From assembly GCF_036226925.1 (NCBI RefSeq), contig NZ_CP109031.1, positions 5,084,001 to 5,148,000 of the forward strand: a DNA stretch of 64,000 nt, read 5' to 3'. The notes under the pieces are model-generated. The model saw only the letters and a list, made by a program, of their open reading frames with translations. It was not told where the DNA came from and ran no database searches. This DNA comes from Streptomyces sp. NBC_00659 (GTDB taxonomy: Bacteria; Actinomycetota; Actinomycetes; Streptomycetales; Streptomycetaceae). Shown one piece after another: positions 53,508-61,870 of the stretch (the first letter of the stretch is position 1; each line of letters begins with the position of its first letter). A program made the translations under genes and the position numbers.

Positions 53508-53696
53508 TCAGGTGCCGAAGGGCGGCGGGAGCGTGTCGGACGGGCTGCCGCCGTCACCCGAGCGGGCGGCGGCGCTGTCCACCGGCACGGGCACGGCGAC
53601 GTCGCCGTCCTGGGCGGAGTCGTCCGGCGCGGACTCGGACGGCAGGACCACGGACGTGCCGTCGTCCTCCGCGGTCACTGCGGGCTGGTCGCTCAT
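53508..53696 (-). CDS. Small acidic tail-cluster protein
   Basis: 62 residues: MSDQPAVTAEDDGTSVVLPSE, then Asp/Ser/Pro-rich to the end. Overlaps the preceding stop by ATGA. Disordered; unknown function. Confidence 0.6.
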   Translation of the reverse strand: MSDQPAVTAEDDGTSVVLPSESAPDDSAQDGDVAVPVPVDSAAARSGDGGSPSDTLPPPFGT

Positions 53697-56071
53697 GCGG
53701 CGCCTCCTGGTGGCTGGAGCAGCTCGCGGTAGCTGAGCCTGCTCTTCGTGAGGTCGTCCAGGGTCGGGAACTGCGCGGCGACCAGGGCGTAGCTGCGCCG
53801 GGTGCCGTACTGCGGGTCCACCGGCGGGTCGGACGTGAGGCCGGAGTCGAGCGGGACGCCGTTGTAGGAGGTGCCGCGCAGGGTCAGGGTCTGCTGCGGT
53901 ACCGAGCCCGCCTGGCAGGTGGTGCGGATGCCGACGACCCAGGCCAGGGTGTCCAGGGCGGCGCCGGTGGTGTCCACCACGCGTACGACGTCGCCGAGCT
54001 GGATGCGCGGGTCGTGCAGGATGTCCACCTCGCCGAGCACCGGGACCGGGTAGCGGCCGGCGTCGAGCATGGCGTGGGAGAGGTCGGAGGCCACCTTCTG
54101 CTGCTGCACCCAGTCGGTCGCGGGCGCCTCGTAGACCTGCTTGCCGTAGTAGGACTGGCTGCCGCTGTTGTACCAGGCGTACTGACGCTGCGCCGGGTCC
54201 GCGGTCCGCTTCCGGGGCACGATCTGCACGGACGGCTTGCCGTCCTTGGTGACCGTCCACACGCTCGCCGTGCCGCGGTTGGCGAACCGGACTATGTAGT
54301 TCGGCCCGTCGCGCCGCGAACTGACCGTCACACAGCCCTTGACCGAGGTACCGCCGGTGACCGCGCTGCCGAAGCGGACCTTGTTCCCGAGCGTCGTGGC
54401 CGCGTCGTCCTCGATCTGCACGGGGCCGATGTCCAGCTCGTCCTCGGCCATGGCGTACGCCACCTCCACCACCGCGCCGGGCCTGATCTCCCGTACGGCC
54501 GTGTCGGTCGTGGTCTCGCCGTCGGTGGCACGCACGCCGGTGTAGTCCTGGTACGTCTGCTTGCAGTAGTTGCGGCAGGCGTCGATCTCCTCGGAGACGG
54601 TGAGCGCGGCGATGTCCCGCAGGGTCGTGACGGTGAGGTCCGGCTGGGCCGGGACCTTCTGGAACCGGGCCGGTCCGCGCCAGCGGAAGACGCCCTGCTC
54701 GTCGAATTCGGCCGTGGACATCGTGGCCCGGGCGATCTCGGTGATCGCCTCCCACTGGGATCCGGAGACCTTCGGCACGTCGTACAGCGGGACCGTGACC
54801 TCGTCGAGTTCGGCGGCCTTGGACCAGCGGCCCCGCTGCTCGTACTCGTCGGCGGTGTAGGAGGCGAGGTCGGGCCACGAGTTGTCGGTGACCTGGAGGC
54901 ACTCGACGGCCATGTCCGTCGTCAGTTCGATCCGGCAGAGCTCCGACGGCGGCTGGTAGGCGGCCGTGTTGTTGAAGGTGGCGGTGCCGAGCGGGAGGAA
55001 CTGCCCGTCGGGAGCGGTCAGCCGCGGGAGCACGGTCGCCGGGATGGTGGCGGACGTCGTCCCGGCGCTGGTGTCCACGGTGACGCCCACGTGCCAGGCG
55101 CCCTTGAGGGACGCCACCTTCGGCAGCGTCCACATCCAGGTCTGTCCGCTGCCGTTCAACGTGCCGGAGCTTATTCGTACGGCGCCGGCGGCGAAGTCGA
55201 CGTTCAGGCCGTAGTAGCCGTAGGCGCCCGCGCTGCGGTCGAAGACGAGCTTCAGATCCACGGTGTTGCCCACGGCACGGGCCGAGTTGGCGTACAGCTC
55301 GATCTGGAATACCTTGCCGGCCACCACGAACCGGGACCGCGGTGTCCAGGCCGCCGTCAGTCCCGGGGCGTTCGGCATCAGGGCCATCTCGTGCGGCGCG
55401 CCGTCCCGGATCCAGGAGTACGAGGTCTGGGCGGGCAGTGTCTCCGGCTGGCCGTGGGTGGGGTTGAAGCCGCCGTGCAGGGAGGCGTGCAGCACGGTGA
55501 ACGGTGCCGTGACATCCGTGGTGACCGCAGGTGCGCGGGGCGGCGGGCAGGTGTGGATGCCGCCCTGGCGCAGCAGTTCGTCCACGCACCAGGTGGCGCT
55601 CGCCACCGGCTGGGCGTACATCAGGCCGTGGTACGGCCGGGGCAGCAGGGCCGGTCCGCGCAGCCGCTCGGCGCCGTCCAGCGCCTGGACGGTCACGGTG
55701 TCCGTGCCGGAGGCCGCGGTGCGGGAGCGGACGGTGCCGCGGAAGGCGGGCAGGGTCGCGCCGGTGAGTCCGCTCTCGTGCGCGACGGACTGCCCCGGGC
55801 GTACCGCGTCGCCGGTGGCGCGCCCGGCCCACGCGGAGTAGAGCTGGGGGGCGGCCACCCCGTTCGCGCCGCCGAGCTGCATCTCCAGCTGGGCGGAGGC
55901 GCTGCCGGAGACGGCGCGCATGGCCTCGGGCAGATCGGTGCTGTAGGCCCGCTCGACCTTCCAGGACTGCACCTGGGCGCCGAGTTCCCGGCCGCCGCAG
56001 CGGGTGGTGTGCGCGGGGGTGCGGTCGGGGGCGGCGAGCGCTTCGGCCAGTGCCGGGTCAGAGCTGAGCAC
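53693..56071 (-). CDS. Tail hub / minor tail protein
   Basis: 792 residues from a GTG overlapping the distal-tail gene by 14 bp. The N-terminus (CGGRELGAQVQSWKVERAY; MRAVSGSASAQLEMQLGG), a beta-sandwich middle (ANSARAVGNTVDLKLVFDRSAGAYGYYGLNVDF, concanavalin-like) and a hub-like C-terminal part (RIQLGDVVRVVDTTG; LAWVVGIRTTCQAGSVPQQTLTLRG) fit a siphophage tail-associated hub protein. The order after the distal tail gene supports this. No protease or lysozyme motif is obvious. Confidence 0.75.
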   Translation of the reverse strand: MLSSDPALAEALAAPDRTPAHTTRCGGRELGAQVQSWKVERAYSTDLPEAMRAVSGSASAQLEMQLGGANGVAAPQLYSAWAGRATGDAVRPGQSVAHESGLTGATLPAFRGTVRSRTAASGTDTVTVQALDGAERLRGPALLPRPYHGLMYAQPVASATWCVDELLRQGGIHTCPPPRAPAVTTDVTAPFTVLHASLHGGFNPTHGQPETLPAQTSYSWIRDGAPHEMALMPNAPGLTAAWTPRSRFVVAGKVFQIELYANSARAVGNTVDLKLVFDRSAGAYGYYGLNVDFAAGAVRISSGTLNGSGQTWMWTLPKVASLKGAWHVGVTVDTSAGTTSATIPATVLPRLTAPDGQFLPLGTATFNNTAAYQPPSELCRIELTTDMAVECLQVTDNSWPDLASYTADEYEQRGRWSKAAELDEVTVPLYDVPKVSGSQWEAITEIARATMSTAEFDEQGVFRWRGPARFQKVPAQPDLTVTTLRDIAALTVSEEIDACRNYCKQTYQDYTGVRATDGETTTDTAVREIRPGAVVEVAYAMAEDELDIGPVQIEDDAATTLGNKVRFGSAVTGGTSVKGCVTVSSRRDGPNYIVRFANRGTASVWTVTKDGKPSVQIVPRKRTADPAQRQYAWYNSGSQSYYGKQVYEAPATDWVQQQKVASDLSHAMLDAGRYPVPVLGEVDILHDPRIQLGDVVRVVDTTGAALDTLAWVVGIRTTCQAGSVPQQTLTLRGTSYNGVPLDSGLTSDPPVDPQYGTRRSYALVAAQFPTLDDLTKSRLSYRELLQPPGGAA

Positions 56072-56903
56072 CGCGCACCTCCACCAGGTCGAGGCCGACG
56101 TTGCGGTAGGGCAGTGGGACGGTGGGCACGTCGGTGTAGCCGGTGACGCTCATGGCCGGGCAGCCGTCGCCGAGCGAGAACGCGATGGCCGGCTCGCCGA
56201 TGGTCAGGCACGCTCCGGCGAGCCCGTAGACGCCGGTGGCGCCCGGTCCGCCGATCGGGGTGACGAAGGCGGCGCCGGCCGGGGCGGTCCCGGTGACGCC
56301 GGTGCCGTTCGCGGACGTGGAGGCGAGGTATGAACCGTCCACGGCCTTCCAGTCGAGCTGGACGACGGCGGTCGCCGGGTTCCAGTCGGGCGGCAGCAGC
56401 CATGACACCTGCATACCGGGCATCACCGGCCACCCGGTCCAGACACCGTGCCGCCAGCCGAGGCGGCTGGCCGCGTCCTGGAAGTCGGCGACCACGGTGT
56501 CCGAGAGGGAGGGGCGGACGACGATCGTGCCCTGCACGGTGAACCAGTGGTCGGTCCCGCTGGACTGGGTGCTCTGCGCGGTCGCCTGGTACGGGTCGAG
56601 CAGGTTCACGGACGCCGGGTCGAGCAGGGCGAGCGGCCCGTACGGCGGCTGCGGCCCGCCCTGGGATCCGGGCTCGTTGATCCTGCGGGCCAGCCGGGTG
56701 AGGTGCTGGGCGTCGCCCGGGGACAGGGCGTCCCAGGACAGCTTGATACGGCGCACGGTGCGCGCCGGGGCGACGGTGGTGATGTTCCCTTCGAGGGACT
56801 TGAACTCGGTGACGTTCAGATCGGCGGTGCGGTCCCAGCTCTTCGCGGCCTGGGCGATCTCCCGCATGAATCCGGGCCGTCCGATCCACAGGTTCCTGGC
56901 CAT
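56058..56903 (-). CDS. Distal tail (Dit-like) protein
   Basis: 281 residues: MARNLWIGRPGFMREIAQAAKSWDRTADLNVTEF, TVRRIKLSWDALSPGDAQHL, then a beta-galectin-like C-terminal part (DWNPATAVVQLDWKAVDGSYLA). Placed between the tape measure and hub genes, the standard Dit position. GGAGGTGAGGGAG lies before the ATG at 56903. Confidence 0.75.
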   Translation of the reverse strand: MARNLWIGRPGFMREIAQAAKSWDRTADLNVTEFKSLEGNITTVAPARTVRRIKLSWDALSPGDAQHLTRLARRINEPGSQGGPQPPYGPLALLDPASVNLLDPYQATAQSTQSSGTDHWFTVQGTIVVRPSLSDTVVADFQDAASRLGWRHGVWTGWPVMPGMQVSWLLPPDWNPATAVVQLDWKAVDGSYLASTSANGTGVTGTAPAGAAFVTPIGGPGATGVYGLAGACLTIGEPAIAFSLGDGCPAMSVTGYTDVPTVPLPYRNVGLDLVEVRGAQL

Positions 56904-56913
56904 GGTCTCTCCC

Positions 56914-57849
56914 TCACCTCCGGGCGAGCTGGCGCTGTCCGACGAGGACGGCGCGGGCGATGACTTGCGAGTCGACCTCGACGTGCACGGGCCGTTCGGA
57001 GAGCCTCTCGACGGCGGCGGCGAGCCGGTGCATCCCGCCGCCCGAGCCGAGCACCCGCTCCAGCTTCGACAGCGGGATGACGGCCTCGGGCTCGCCGGCC
57101 TCGGCGAGCAGCGCGAGGGTGCCGCCGCGGCGGGCGGGCACGACACCGCCCTGGGCGAGGGTGGGGATGTTGGGGAGCATCGGCAGGTGGATGCCGAACT
57201 CCCGGCCGCCGAAGTGGGGCACCCAGTCGGGGATCTTGACGTGGATCCGGTTCAGGGCGCCGATCATGGCGTTGAGGCCGCCGATGTAGGCGCGGGGCAG
57301 CGCGGTGAAGGCGTTGATGATGCCCTTCAGCACCGACTTGATGGGCCCCGCGTGGTTCTTGATCGCGTTGTAGATGGCGTTCCAGGCCCACTTCACGCCC
57401 TTGGCGAGGGCGGCGGAGACCTTGTCCATGTTGATGAACTTCGAGATGAGCGGGGCGAGCAGGGCCATGATCAGCCCGAAGGCGTTCGCCTTCATGGCGG
57501 TGTTGAGGCCCTTCTGCGCGAGCGTCGCCCCCTTCAGCCCCGACCCGAACCCCTTCATGGAGGTACCGCCCGCCGTCGCTTTCTTGCCGGCGTTCCCGAC
57601 GGACTTCTCCACGGCGTCGGACTGGGCCTTGACATCGCGCAGGGCGTTCTTGGCGCCTGCGGAGGAGGTCTTGAGGTGGTCGAGGGAGGTCTTGAACTTG
57701 TCGCTGGAACCCTTGGACTTGGTCAGCGAGCTGTCGGCCTGCGCGACAGCGGTCTTGAACCCGCTGGTGGAAGTGGCGGCGCGGCCGGCGGCCGAGGCGA
57801 ACCGGCCGAAGGCACCGTCCGCGGTGCGCAGCTTCTGTATCAGGGACAT
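56914..57849 (-). CDS. Short tail tape measure protein
   Basis: 311 residues. The N-terminal ~130 are helical/coiled (GFKTAVAQADSSLTKSKGSSDKFKTSLDHL). A hydrophobic segment AFGLIMALLAPLISKFIN follows, then IKSVLKGIINAFTALPRAYIGG and the tape-measure-type tail FGIHLPMLPNIPTLAQGGVV, LALLAEAGEPEAVIPLSKL. It sets tail length; at ~1.5 angstrom per residue this predicts a tail of only about 45 nm. It is much shorter than usual siphophage tape measures (often >800 residues). GAGGAG before the ATG. Confidence 0.85.
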   Translation of the reverse strand: MSLIQKLRTADGAFGRFASAAGRAATSTSGFKTAVAQADSSLTKSKGSSDKFKTSLDHLKTSSAGAKNALRDVKAQSDAVEKSVGNAGKKATAGGTSMKGFGSGLKGATLAQKGLNTAMKANAFGLIMALLAPLISKFINMDKVSAALAKGVKWAWNAIYNAIKNHAGPIKSVLKGIINAFTALPRAYIGGLNAMIGALNRIHVKIPDWVPHFGGREFGIHLPMLPNIPTLAQGGVVPARRGGTLALLAEAGEPEAVIPLSKLERVLGSGGGMHRLAAAVERLSERPVHVEVDSQVIARAVLVGQRQLARR

Positions 57850-57908
57850 ACGGATGTCTCCTCGGTTCAGGGATCGGCGAGGTGCCGGGGTGGGCCTGCG
57901 CGGGCGGC

Positions 57909-58523
57909 TCAGATATGTGCCGCCAGTTCGTCGACACGTTTCTCCAGCGCGGTCAGGGCCTTGTTCGCCCTGGTGGCGGACTCCCCGGCCAGACGGGCGT
58001 GCTGCTTGGCGCTGGTCAGCAGGTTCTTGGCGAGTTCGCTGTTCTTATGGGCCTCGATCGCGTCGTTCTTTGCGTGGCCGGCGTCGCTCCTGGCGGCGGT
58101 GACCTGCCGTTTGAGGTCCTCCTCGAACTTCTTGGCCCGCTCGCGCTCCTGCTGTCTCGCGGTCGCGGCGGCTTTTTCCTCCGCCGCCTCTTTCTTCTTC
58201 TTCTCGTCCTTCTCCCGCTGGTCGCCCCTGCCGTAGACGGCGTTCTCGAGCGACCATTTCTTGCCGGGCCCGATGGGCCGTCCGGCGAAGGTGAGCCCTT
58301 TCTCGTCCCACTTGAACAGCGACTGGTCGAACTTGAAGAGCTGGCTGCTGAGGGTGGCGGCCTGGACGTCGGTCTTGAGGAGCGTGGTCTGGATGTCCTT
58401 GGTCCACTCGGCTTTGATCTTCGGCATTTCGGCGGCGATGACCGACAGCGCCGTCTTCGTTGCCTGCTTTGCGGCGGCGAGCAGCGCAGCGGTCTGGTCG
58501 TTGGGCTGGCTTTGGGATGACAC
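57909..58523 (-). CDS. Coiled-coil tail-cluster protein
   Basis: 204 residues from a GTG with GGAGG upstream. Highly charged and helical: REKDEKKKKEAAEEKAAATA, RQQERERAKKFEEDLKRQV; residues ~20-90 may be globular (FKWDEKGLTFAGRPIGPGKK). It sits directly before the tape measure gene and could be an accessory tape-measure or chaperone component. Not recognised as a known family. Confidence 0.65.
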   Translation of the reverse strand: MSSQSQPNDQTAALLAAAKQATKTALSVIAAEMPKIKAEWTKDIQTTLLKTDVQAATLSSQLFKFDQSLFKWDEKGLTFAGRPIGPGKKWSLENAVYGRGDQREKDEKKKKEAAEEKAAATARQQERERAKKFEEDLKRQVTAARSDAGHAKNDAIEAHKNSELAKNLLTSAKQHARLAGESATRANKALTALEKRVDELAAHI

Positions 58524-58601
58524 GTGATACCTCCGTGCGTGAGCAGGGCGCGACGAAGAACCCCTGACCGCACGGTCAGGGGTGTGAGGGGGAGGCAGTG
58601 A

Positions 58602-59036
58602 TCAGATGACGAGCAGGCTGAGCAGGCCGAGGACGATACAGATGTCGAGGACGGCGATGAGGAGCGCGATCGGTGCGACACCCACCAGTTGGCGCCGCCG
58701 GACACCGAGCGCGGGTTCCAGGCACTCGCGCAGTTCGGCTGTCGTCGGGGCGGCGGGGTCGTACACCACCGTCACGTCCGAGCCGGGCACCACGGTCGTG
58801 TGCTCCATCGGGAACGACTCCGCCTCGTGCTCGGTGCCGTCCGGAAGACGGTAGGAGAAGCGCACCAGGACCTGGTCCTGGTCCCAGGACAGTGCCGTGC
58901 AGGTTCCCGTGGTCTGCACACCGGACGCGTGCAGATGACGGGCCTGGCGATGCCGGCGGGCCGTGTGCACCACGGTGTGTCCCACGCCGGTGGACACCAC
59001 AGCCATGATGAGAGCCAGAACCAGGGCGCCACCCAT
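58602..59036 (-). CDS. DUF3592-like membrane protein inside tail cluster
   Basis: 144 residues with an N-terminal TM helix (GALVLALIMAVVSTGVGHTVV), a small beta domain (SGVQTTGTCTALSWDQDQVLVRFSYRLPDGTEHEAES; VTVVYDPAAP) and a C-terminal TM helix (IALLIAVLDICIVLGLLSLL): the DUF3592 plan. I chose the ATG at 59036 because GGGAGC precedes it; one at 59081 lacks a ribosome binding site. A non-structural passenger gene, perhaps host-protective; function unknown. Confidence 0.75.
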   Translation of the reverse strand: MGGALVLALIMAVVSTGVGHTVVHTARRHRQARHLHASGVQTTGTCTALSWDQDQVLVRFSYRLPDGTEHEAESFPMEHTTVVPGSDVTVVYDPAAPTTAELRECLEPALGVRRRQLVGVAPIALLIAVLDICIVLGLLSLLVI

Positions 59037-59127
59037 CACGTTGCTCCCGTTCGGTGTCCAACAGGTGTCCGAGTGCTTCATGGTGACGTACGTGATCGGT
59101 GCTGTCCACGGCCGCCGGTCGCGGAGG

Positions 59128-59541
59128 CTACGAGAAGAACGACCGCAGCTCCGCCAGGCCGGGCAGCCCCGGCGGATCGGGCGCCGGATCCTCCTCGGCC
59201 TCCGCTTCGGCAGGGCCGGGGCGCGGGACCGGACGGGGATACTCCAGCGGTTCGCTCTCCTCGTCGCGGTTGACCGTGGCGAACATCCAGTTGGCCTCGG
59301 CGAGTTGGTCGGCGATGAAGGCGAGCAGATGGTCGGTCACGGTCCACTCGGCGCCTTCGCCGTGCGCCTCACGGAAGAGCGCGCTGTCCCGTGGCAGATG
59401 CCGGACCAGCACCGCGAGCCGGCGTGAGGTGAGCCGGCCGCGGTGCCAGTCCAGCAGGTCGACGCCGTAGTGGCGGAGCAGGTCCGCTTCCAGGGCCTCG
59501 GCGTGCTCTTCGACGAGCTCGCCGAGGCTCAGCCTTCCCCC
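59128..59541 (-). CDS. Tail assembly chaperone, -1 frameshift extension
   Basis: This ~135-codon frame has no own start or ribosome binding site. It lies one base behind (-1) the gene at 59529, overlapping its end: GRLSLGELVEEHAEALEADLLRHYGVDLLDWHRGRLTSRRLAVLVRHLP ... LADQLAEANWMF-type ending with a Pro/Glu-rich tail. That is the pattern of the T part of lambda-like gpG-gpGT tail chaperones, produced by slippage on GGGGGAA at 59535-59541. Confidence 0.75.
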   Translation of the reverse strand, partial: GGRLSLGELVEEHAEALEADLLRHYGVDLLDWHRGRLTSRRLAVLVRHLPRDSALFREAHGEGAEWTVTDHLLAFIADQLAEANWMFATVNRDEESEPLEYPRPVPRPGPAEAEAEEDPAPDPPGLPGLAELRSFFS

Positions 59542-59819
59542 AGGCCCAGCCCCGTCTCCTTGCCGTAGGCCTCCAGGATCGCGGCGATGTCCTGCACGGT
59601 GACGTCGTGCCGCTCGAAGCGGGTGAACTGCTCCTCGCCGAGCAGCAGTCGGAGCAGTCCGTCGACGTCGTTGTCGTCGAGGTCGCGCAACTTGTGGGCG
59701 GTGGTGCGGGTGAGTTCGGTCGGCAGGGCGAAGGTGTCGCCGTCCAGTTCGAAGGTCCAGTCGCGGCCGAGCGCCTCCAGGCGCTGGGCGCGGGCCGCGT
59801 TGACGTTGAAGGTGGTCAT
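59529..59819 (-). CDS. Tail assembly chaperone, N-terminal part
   Basis: 96 residues: MTTFNVNAARAQRLEALGRDWTFELDGDTFALPTELTRTTAHKLRDLDDNDVDGLLRLLLGEEQFTRFE resembles actinophage tail assembly chaperones, which bind the tape measure during tail assembly. AAGGAG precedes the ATG. The last codons CTG GGG GAA GGC TGA contain the slippery run used to enter the -1 frame. Confidence 0.8.
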   Translation of the reverse strand: MTTFNVNAARAQRLEALGRDWTFELDGDTFALPTELTRTTAHKLRDLDDNDVDGLLRLLLGEEQFTRFERHDVTVQDIAAILEAYGKETGLGLGEG

Positions 59820-59897
59820 CTCGGGCTCCTTGTCGGTGGGTTCGGACGGTGCCCGGCGTGCGCGCGCACGCCGGGCACCACGGGGAGGTGCGGGGGA

Positions 59898-60491
59898 TCA
59901 GGCCAGCGCCGCCGGGTCGTTGACCAGCCAGGTGGCCATCGGCTTGGTCGGGTCGTCGCCCGACAGTGCGGTGAAGGTGACGCCGAGCTTGACCGCGCCG
60001 GTGCGGCTGAGCGACAGCTCCTCCACCTCGGAGACGGCGCCGTACGGGATCAGCAGCCGGTAGCGCAGGTCCTTGGTGCCGTTGTTGTCCGCGAAGTCGA
60101 TGGCGAGGGCCCGCTGGTCCTGGCCGCCCGGCATGCCGCCGATGTCGATCTTCTGCGCGGTGGTCTCCGTCTGGGAGCCCGCGGTGACGACCGAGGTCGA
60201 CGGGAGCCCCAGGTAGAACGGGAACGTGTCCTTGTTGATCTGCATCAGCTGGAACTTCAGGGTCAGGTCCCGGTCGGAGAGGACGAAGCGCGCCGGGGCC
60301 ATCGACTGCCAGGTGTCGACCGGGTCGTTCTTGTCCTTCTTGTTGAACTTGACCCCGTCGGAGGAGGTGAAGCCCAGGTTGACCCACGGGGAGGCCAGCG
60401 CGGTGGTCTCCTTGACGGTGGTGCCGGCCGGGGCCCACCAGACGTTGCCGGCGCCGGCGATGCGGATCTCGGTGTTCTTGAAGCCTGCCAT
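59898..60491 (-). CDS. Major tail tube protein
   Basis: 197 residues: MAGFKNTEIRIAGAGNVWWA, TTALASPWVNLGFTSSDGVKFN, RDLTLKFQLMQINKDTFPFYLGLPS and TGAVKLGVTFTALSGDD are typical of siphophage major tail proteins from actinobacterial phages. It is not contractile: no sheath gene accompanies it. GAGGAG lies before the ATG. Confidence 0.87.
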   Translation of the reverse strand: MAGFKNTEIRIAGAGNVWWAPAGTTVKETTALASPWVNLGFTSSDGVKFNKKDKNDPVDTWQSMAPARFVLSDRDLTLKFQLMQINKDTFPFYLGLPSTSVVTAGSQTETTAQKIDIGGMPGGQDQRALAIDFADNNGTKDLRYRLLIPYGAVSEVEELSLSRTGAVKLGVTFTALSGDDPTKPMATWLVNDPAALA

Positions 60492-60535
60492 GTGCGTGCT
60501 CCTCGGTGAGAGGGAGAGGGGAGTGGTGAAGTCGC

Positions 60536-60937
60536 CTACGCCGGGCGGATCGACAGCCGCAGGGTGGCCAGGTAGCGGTTGCCGGCCGGGCGGTTGTAGT
60601 CCGGCAGCCAGCGGGGTCCGTCCGCCTCGTCGACGTCGGTGACCAGCGCGGTGCCGTACCGGGTGCCCTGGAGTTCCAGGGCGCAGGCACGGGCCGCGTT
60701 GGCCGTCACGAGGGCGGTGGTCTTGTCCGGGCCGTACACCTCGAGGTCGACCAGCGGCCGGTCGAGGTTGAGGTCGTCGATCCAGGCGCCGCCGGCGCGG
60801 GAGACGAGGACGACCTGCTGGGTGCCGTCGAAGCCGGCGGGCGGCCTGTTGTCGACCGTGGTCCCGGCCATTTCGGTCCGGTTCTTCAGGAAGTCGACGA
60901 CGAGCCGCTCCACGTCGGGGAAGTTCAGGATCGCCAC
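60536..60937 (-). CDS. Tail completion / terminator-like protein
   Basis: 133 residues from a GTG with GAAGGGAG upstream: ILNFPDVERLVVDFLKNRTEM, QQVVLVSRAGGAWIDDLNLDRPLVDLEVYGPDKTTAL and AGNRYLATLRLSIRP. Placement just before the tail tube gene and general pattern match phage tail-terminator/completion proteins (gpU/DUF3168-like). In a capsid-less particle it would cap the tail. Confidence 0.7.
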   Translation of the reverse strand: MAILNFPDVERLVVDFLKNRTEMAGTTVDNRPPAGFDGTQQVVLVSRAGGAWIDDLNLDRPLVDLEVYGPDKTTALVTANAARACALELQGTRYGTALVTDVDEADGPRWLPDYNRPAGNRYLATLRLSIRPA

Positions 60938-61106
60938 ACGGGCGCTCCCTTCGGGAAGAGGGGTCCCGGATTCCGGGCAGCAGAAAGCGGCAGGTCCGCC
61001 GCCCGGGATCCGGGCGCAGCTCTGCCGCTGCTTCGAGTGTGACGGCGACTCCCGGATCTCGCAACTCACCTTTTTTCAGGGGGAGTTGATGGCCAGACAA
61101 ACGAAA
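60938..61106 (-). promoter_or_regulatory. Presumed tail-operon promoter region
   Basis: About 170 bases between a terminator and the first tail gene. It holds three CCCGGAT-type palindromic motifs (CCCGGATTCCGGG near 60964, CCCGGGATCCGGG near 61000, TCCCGGATCTC near 61051) and an A6 run on the minus strand near 61073. No clear -10/-35 is visible; binding by the cluster's own HTH protein is a guess. Confidence 0.4.
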
Positions 61107-61135
61107 GGGCCCCGTCGCGGCGGGCGACGGGACCC
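61107..61135 (-). terminator. Intrinsic terminator separating regulators from tail genes
   Basis: On the minus strand GGGTCCCGTCGC-loop-GCGACGGGGCCC is followed by TTTCGTTTGTCT, a textbook intrinsic terminator 41 bases after the HTH gene stop. Confidence 0.8.
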
Positions 61136-61175
61136 TGGTTCGTCGTGGGCGTGGGCCAGTGGATGCGGGCGGTGG

Positions 61176-61364
61176 TCAGCGGTTGCCGCGCAGGCGGTTC
61201 GTCGCGCGCTCGGCGGTGAACACGTCCTCCAGCCGGTACAGCTGCCGGCGGCCCTGTGCGCCGGCGGGCCGCAGGTGCCCGCGCTGCACCCACTTGCGGA
61301 TGGTGGCGGAGGTGACGCCCGCCTCGGCGGCGGCCAGCTCGGAGGTGACCATGGGGGCGTTCAC
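61176..61364 (-). CDS. MerR-type HTH DNA-binding protein
   Basis: 62 residues from a GTG overlapping the previous stop: MVTSELAAAEAGVTSATIRKWVQRGHLRPAG, then RRQLYRLEDVFTAERA. A single MerR/BldC-like winged helix without effector domain, as in excisionase-like and developmental DNA-binding proteins. It is likely a regulator of the tail genes downstream. Confidence 0.85.
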   Translation of the reverse strand: MNAPMVTSELAAAEAGVTSATIRKWVQRGHLRPAGAQGRRQLYRLEDVFTAERATNRLRGNR

Positions 61365-61870
61365 GCCGCCTCCTCGTCCGCCGGGGCGGCCACGTGCCCG
61401 CAGGGCGGGTTCACGCACCGCACCTCGGCCCGTTCCGGGAACGCCCGCAGCGACACCGAGTCGCAGGCCGGGCAGCGGCCGGGCAGGCGGACCATCTGCT
61501 CCGGGTCGCCGAGCGCACGGGCACAGCGCGCGGCCATCCGCCGGGTCTCGTCCTCGACGTGGGTGGCCAGCACCGGGTCGGGGGCGATCCGCTCCAGCAG
61601 TCCGGCGATCCGGCGCAGCCGAACCGGTACGGAGGCCGGGGGCACCGGACGCAGGCCGAGGCGTTCCCGTACGGCCTCCTCCAGTTCGACGACGCCGTCG
61701 GTGATGTCGCGCAGGGCGTCGGAGACATGCAGGCGTACGGGGGCACCGGTGCCGCCGACCGGCCCGCCGCCGCGCCGTTCCCGCAGCCCCCCGTGGGCGG
61801 CGGGTGCCAGCTCGGCGACCAGTTCGGGGAACCGGCGCAGCAGGGAGGTGATCCAGACGGCGGGGCTCAT
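61361..61870 (-). CDS. Zinc-finger protein of tail cluster
   Basis: 169 residues, overlapping whiB by ATGA. Helical N-terminal region (VWITSLLRRFPELVAELAP; DALRDITDGVVELEEAVRERLGL) and a C-terminal zinc site CPACDSVSLRAFPERAEVRC...PCGH. Similar proteins stand beside WhiB and HTH genes in actinobacterial prophages. Probably regulatory; exact function unknown. Confidence 0.7.
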   Translation of the reverse strand: MSPAVWITSLLRRFPELVAELAPAAHGGLRERRGGGPVGGTGAPVRLHVSDALRDITDGVVELEEAVRERLGLRPVPPASVPVRLRRIAGLLERIAPDPVLATHVEDETRRMAARCARALGDPEQMVRLPGRCPACDSVSLRAFPERAEVRCVNPPCGHVAAPADEEAA

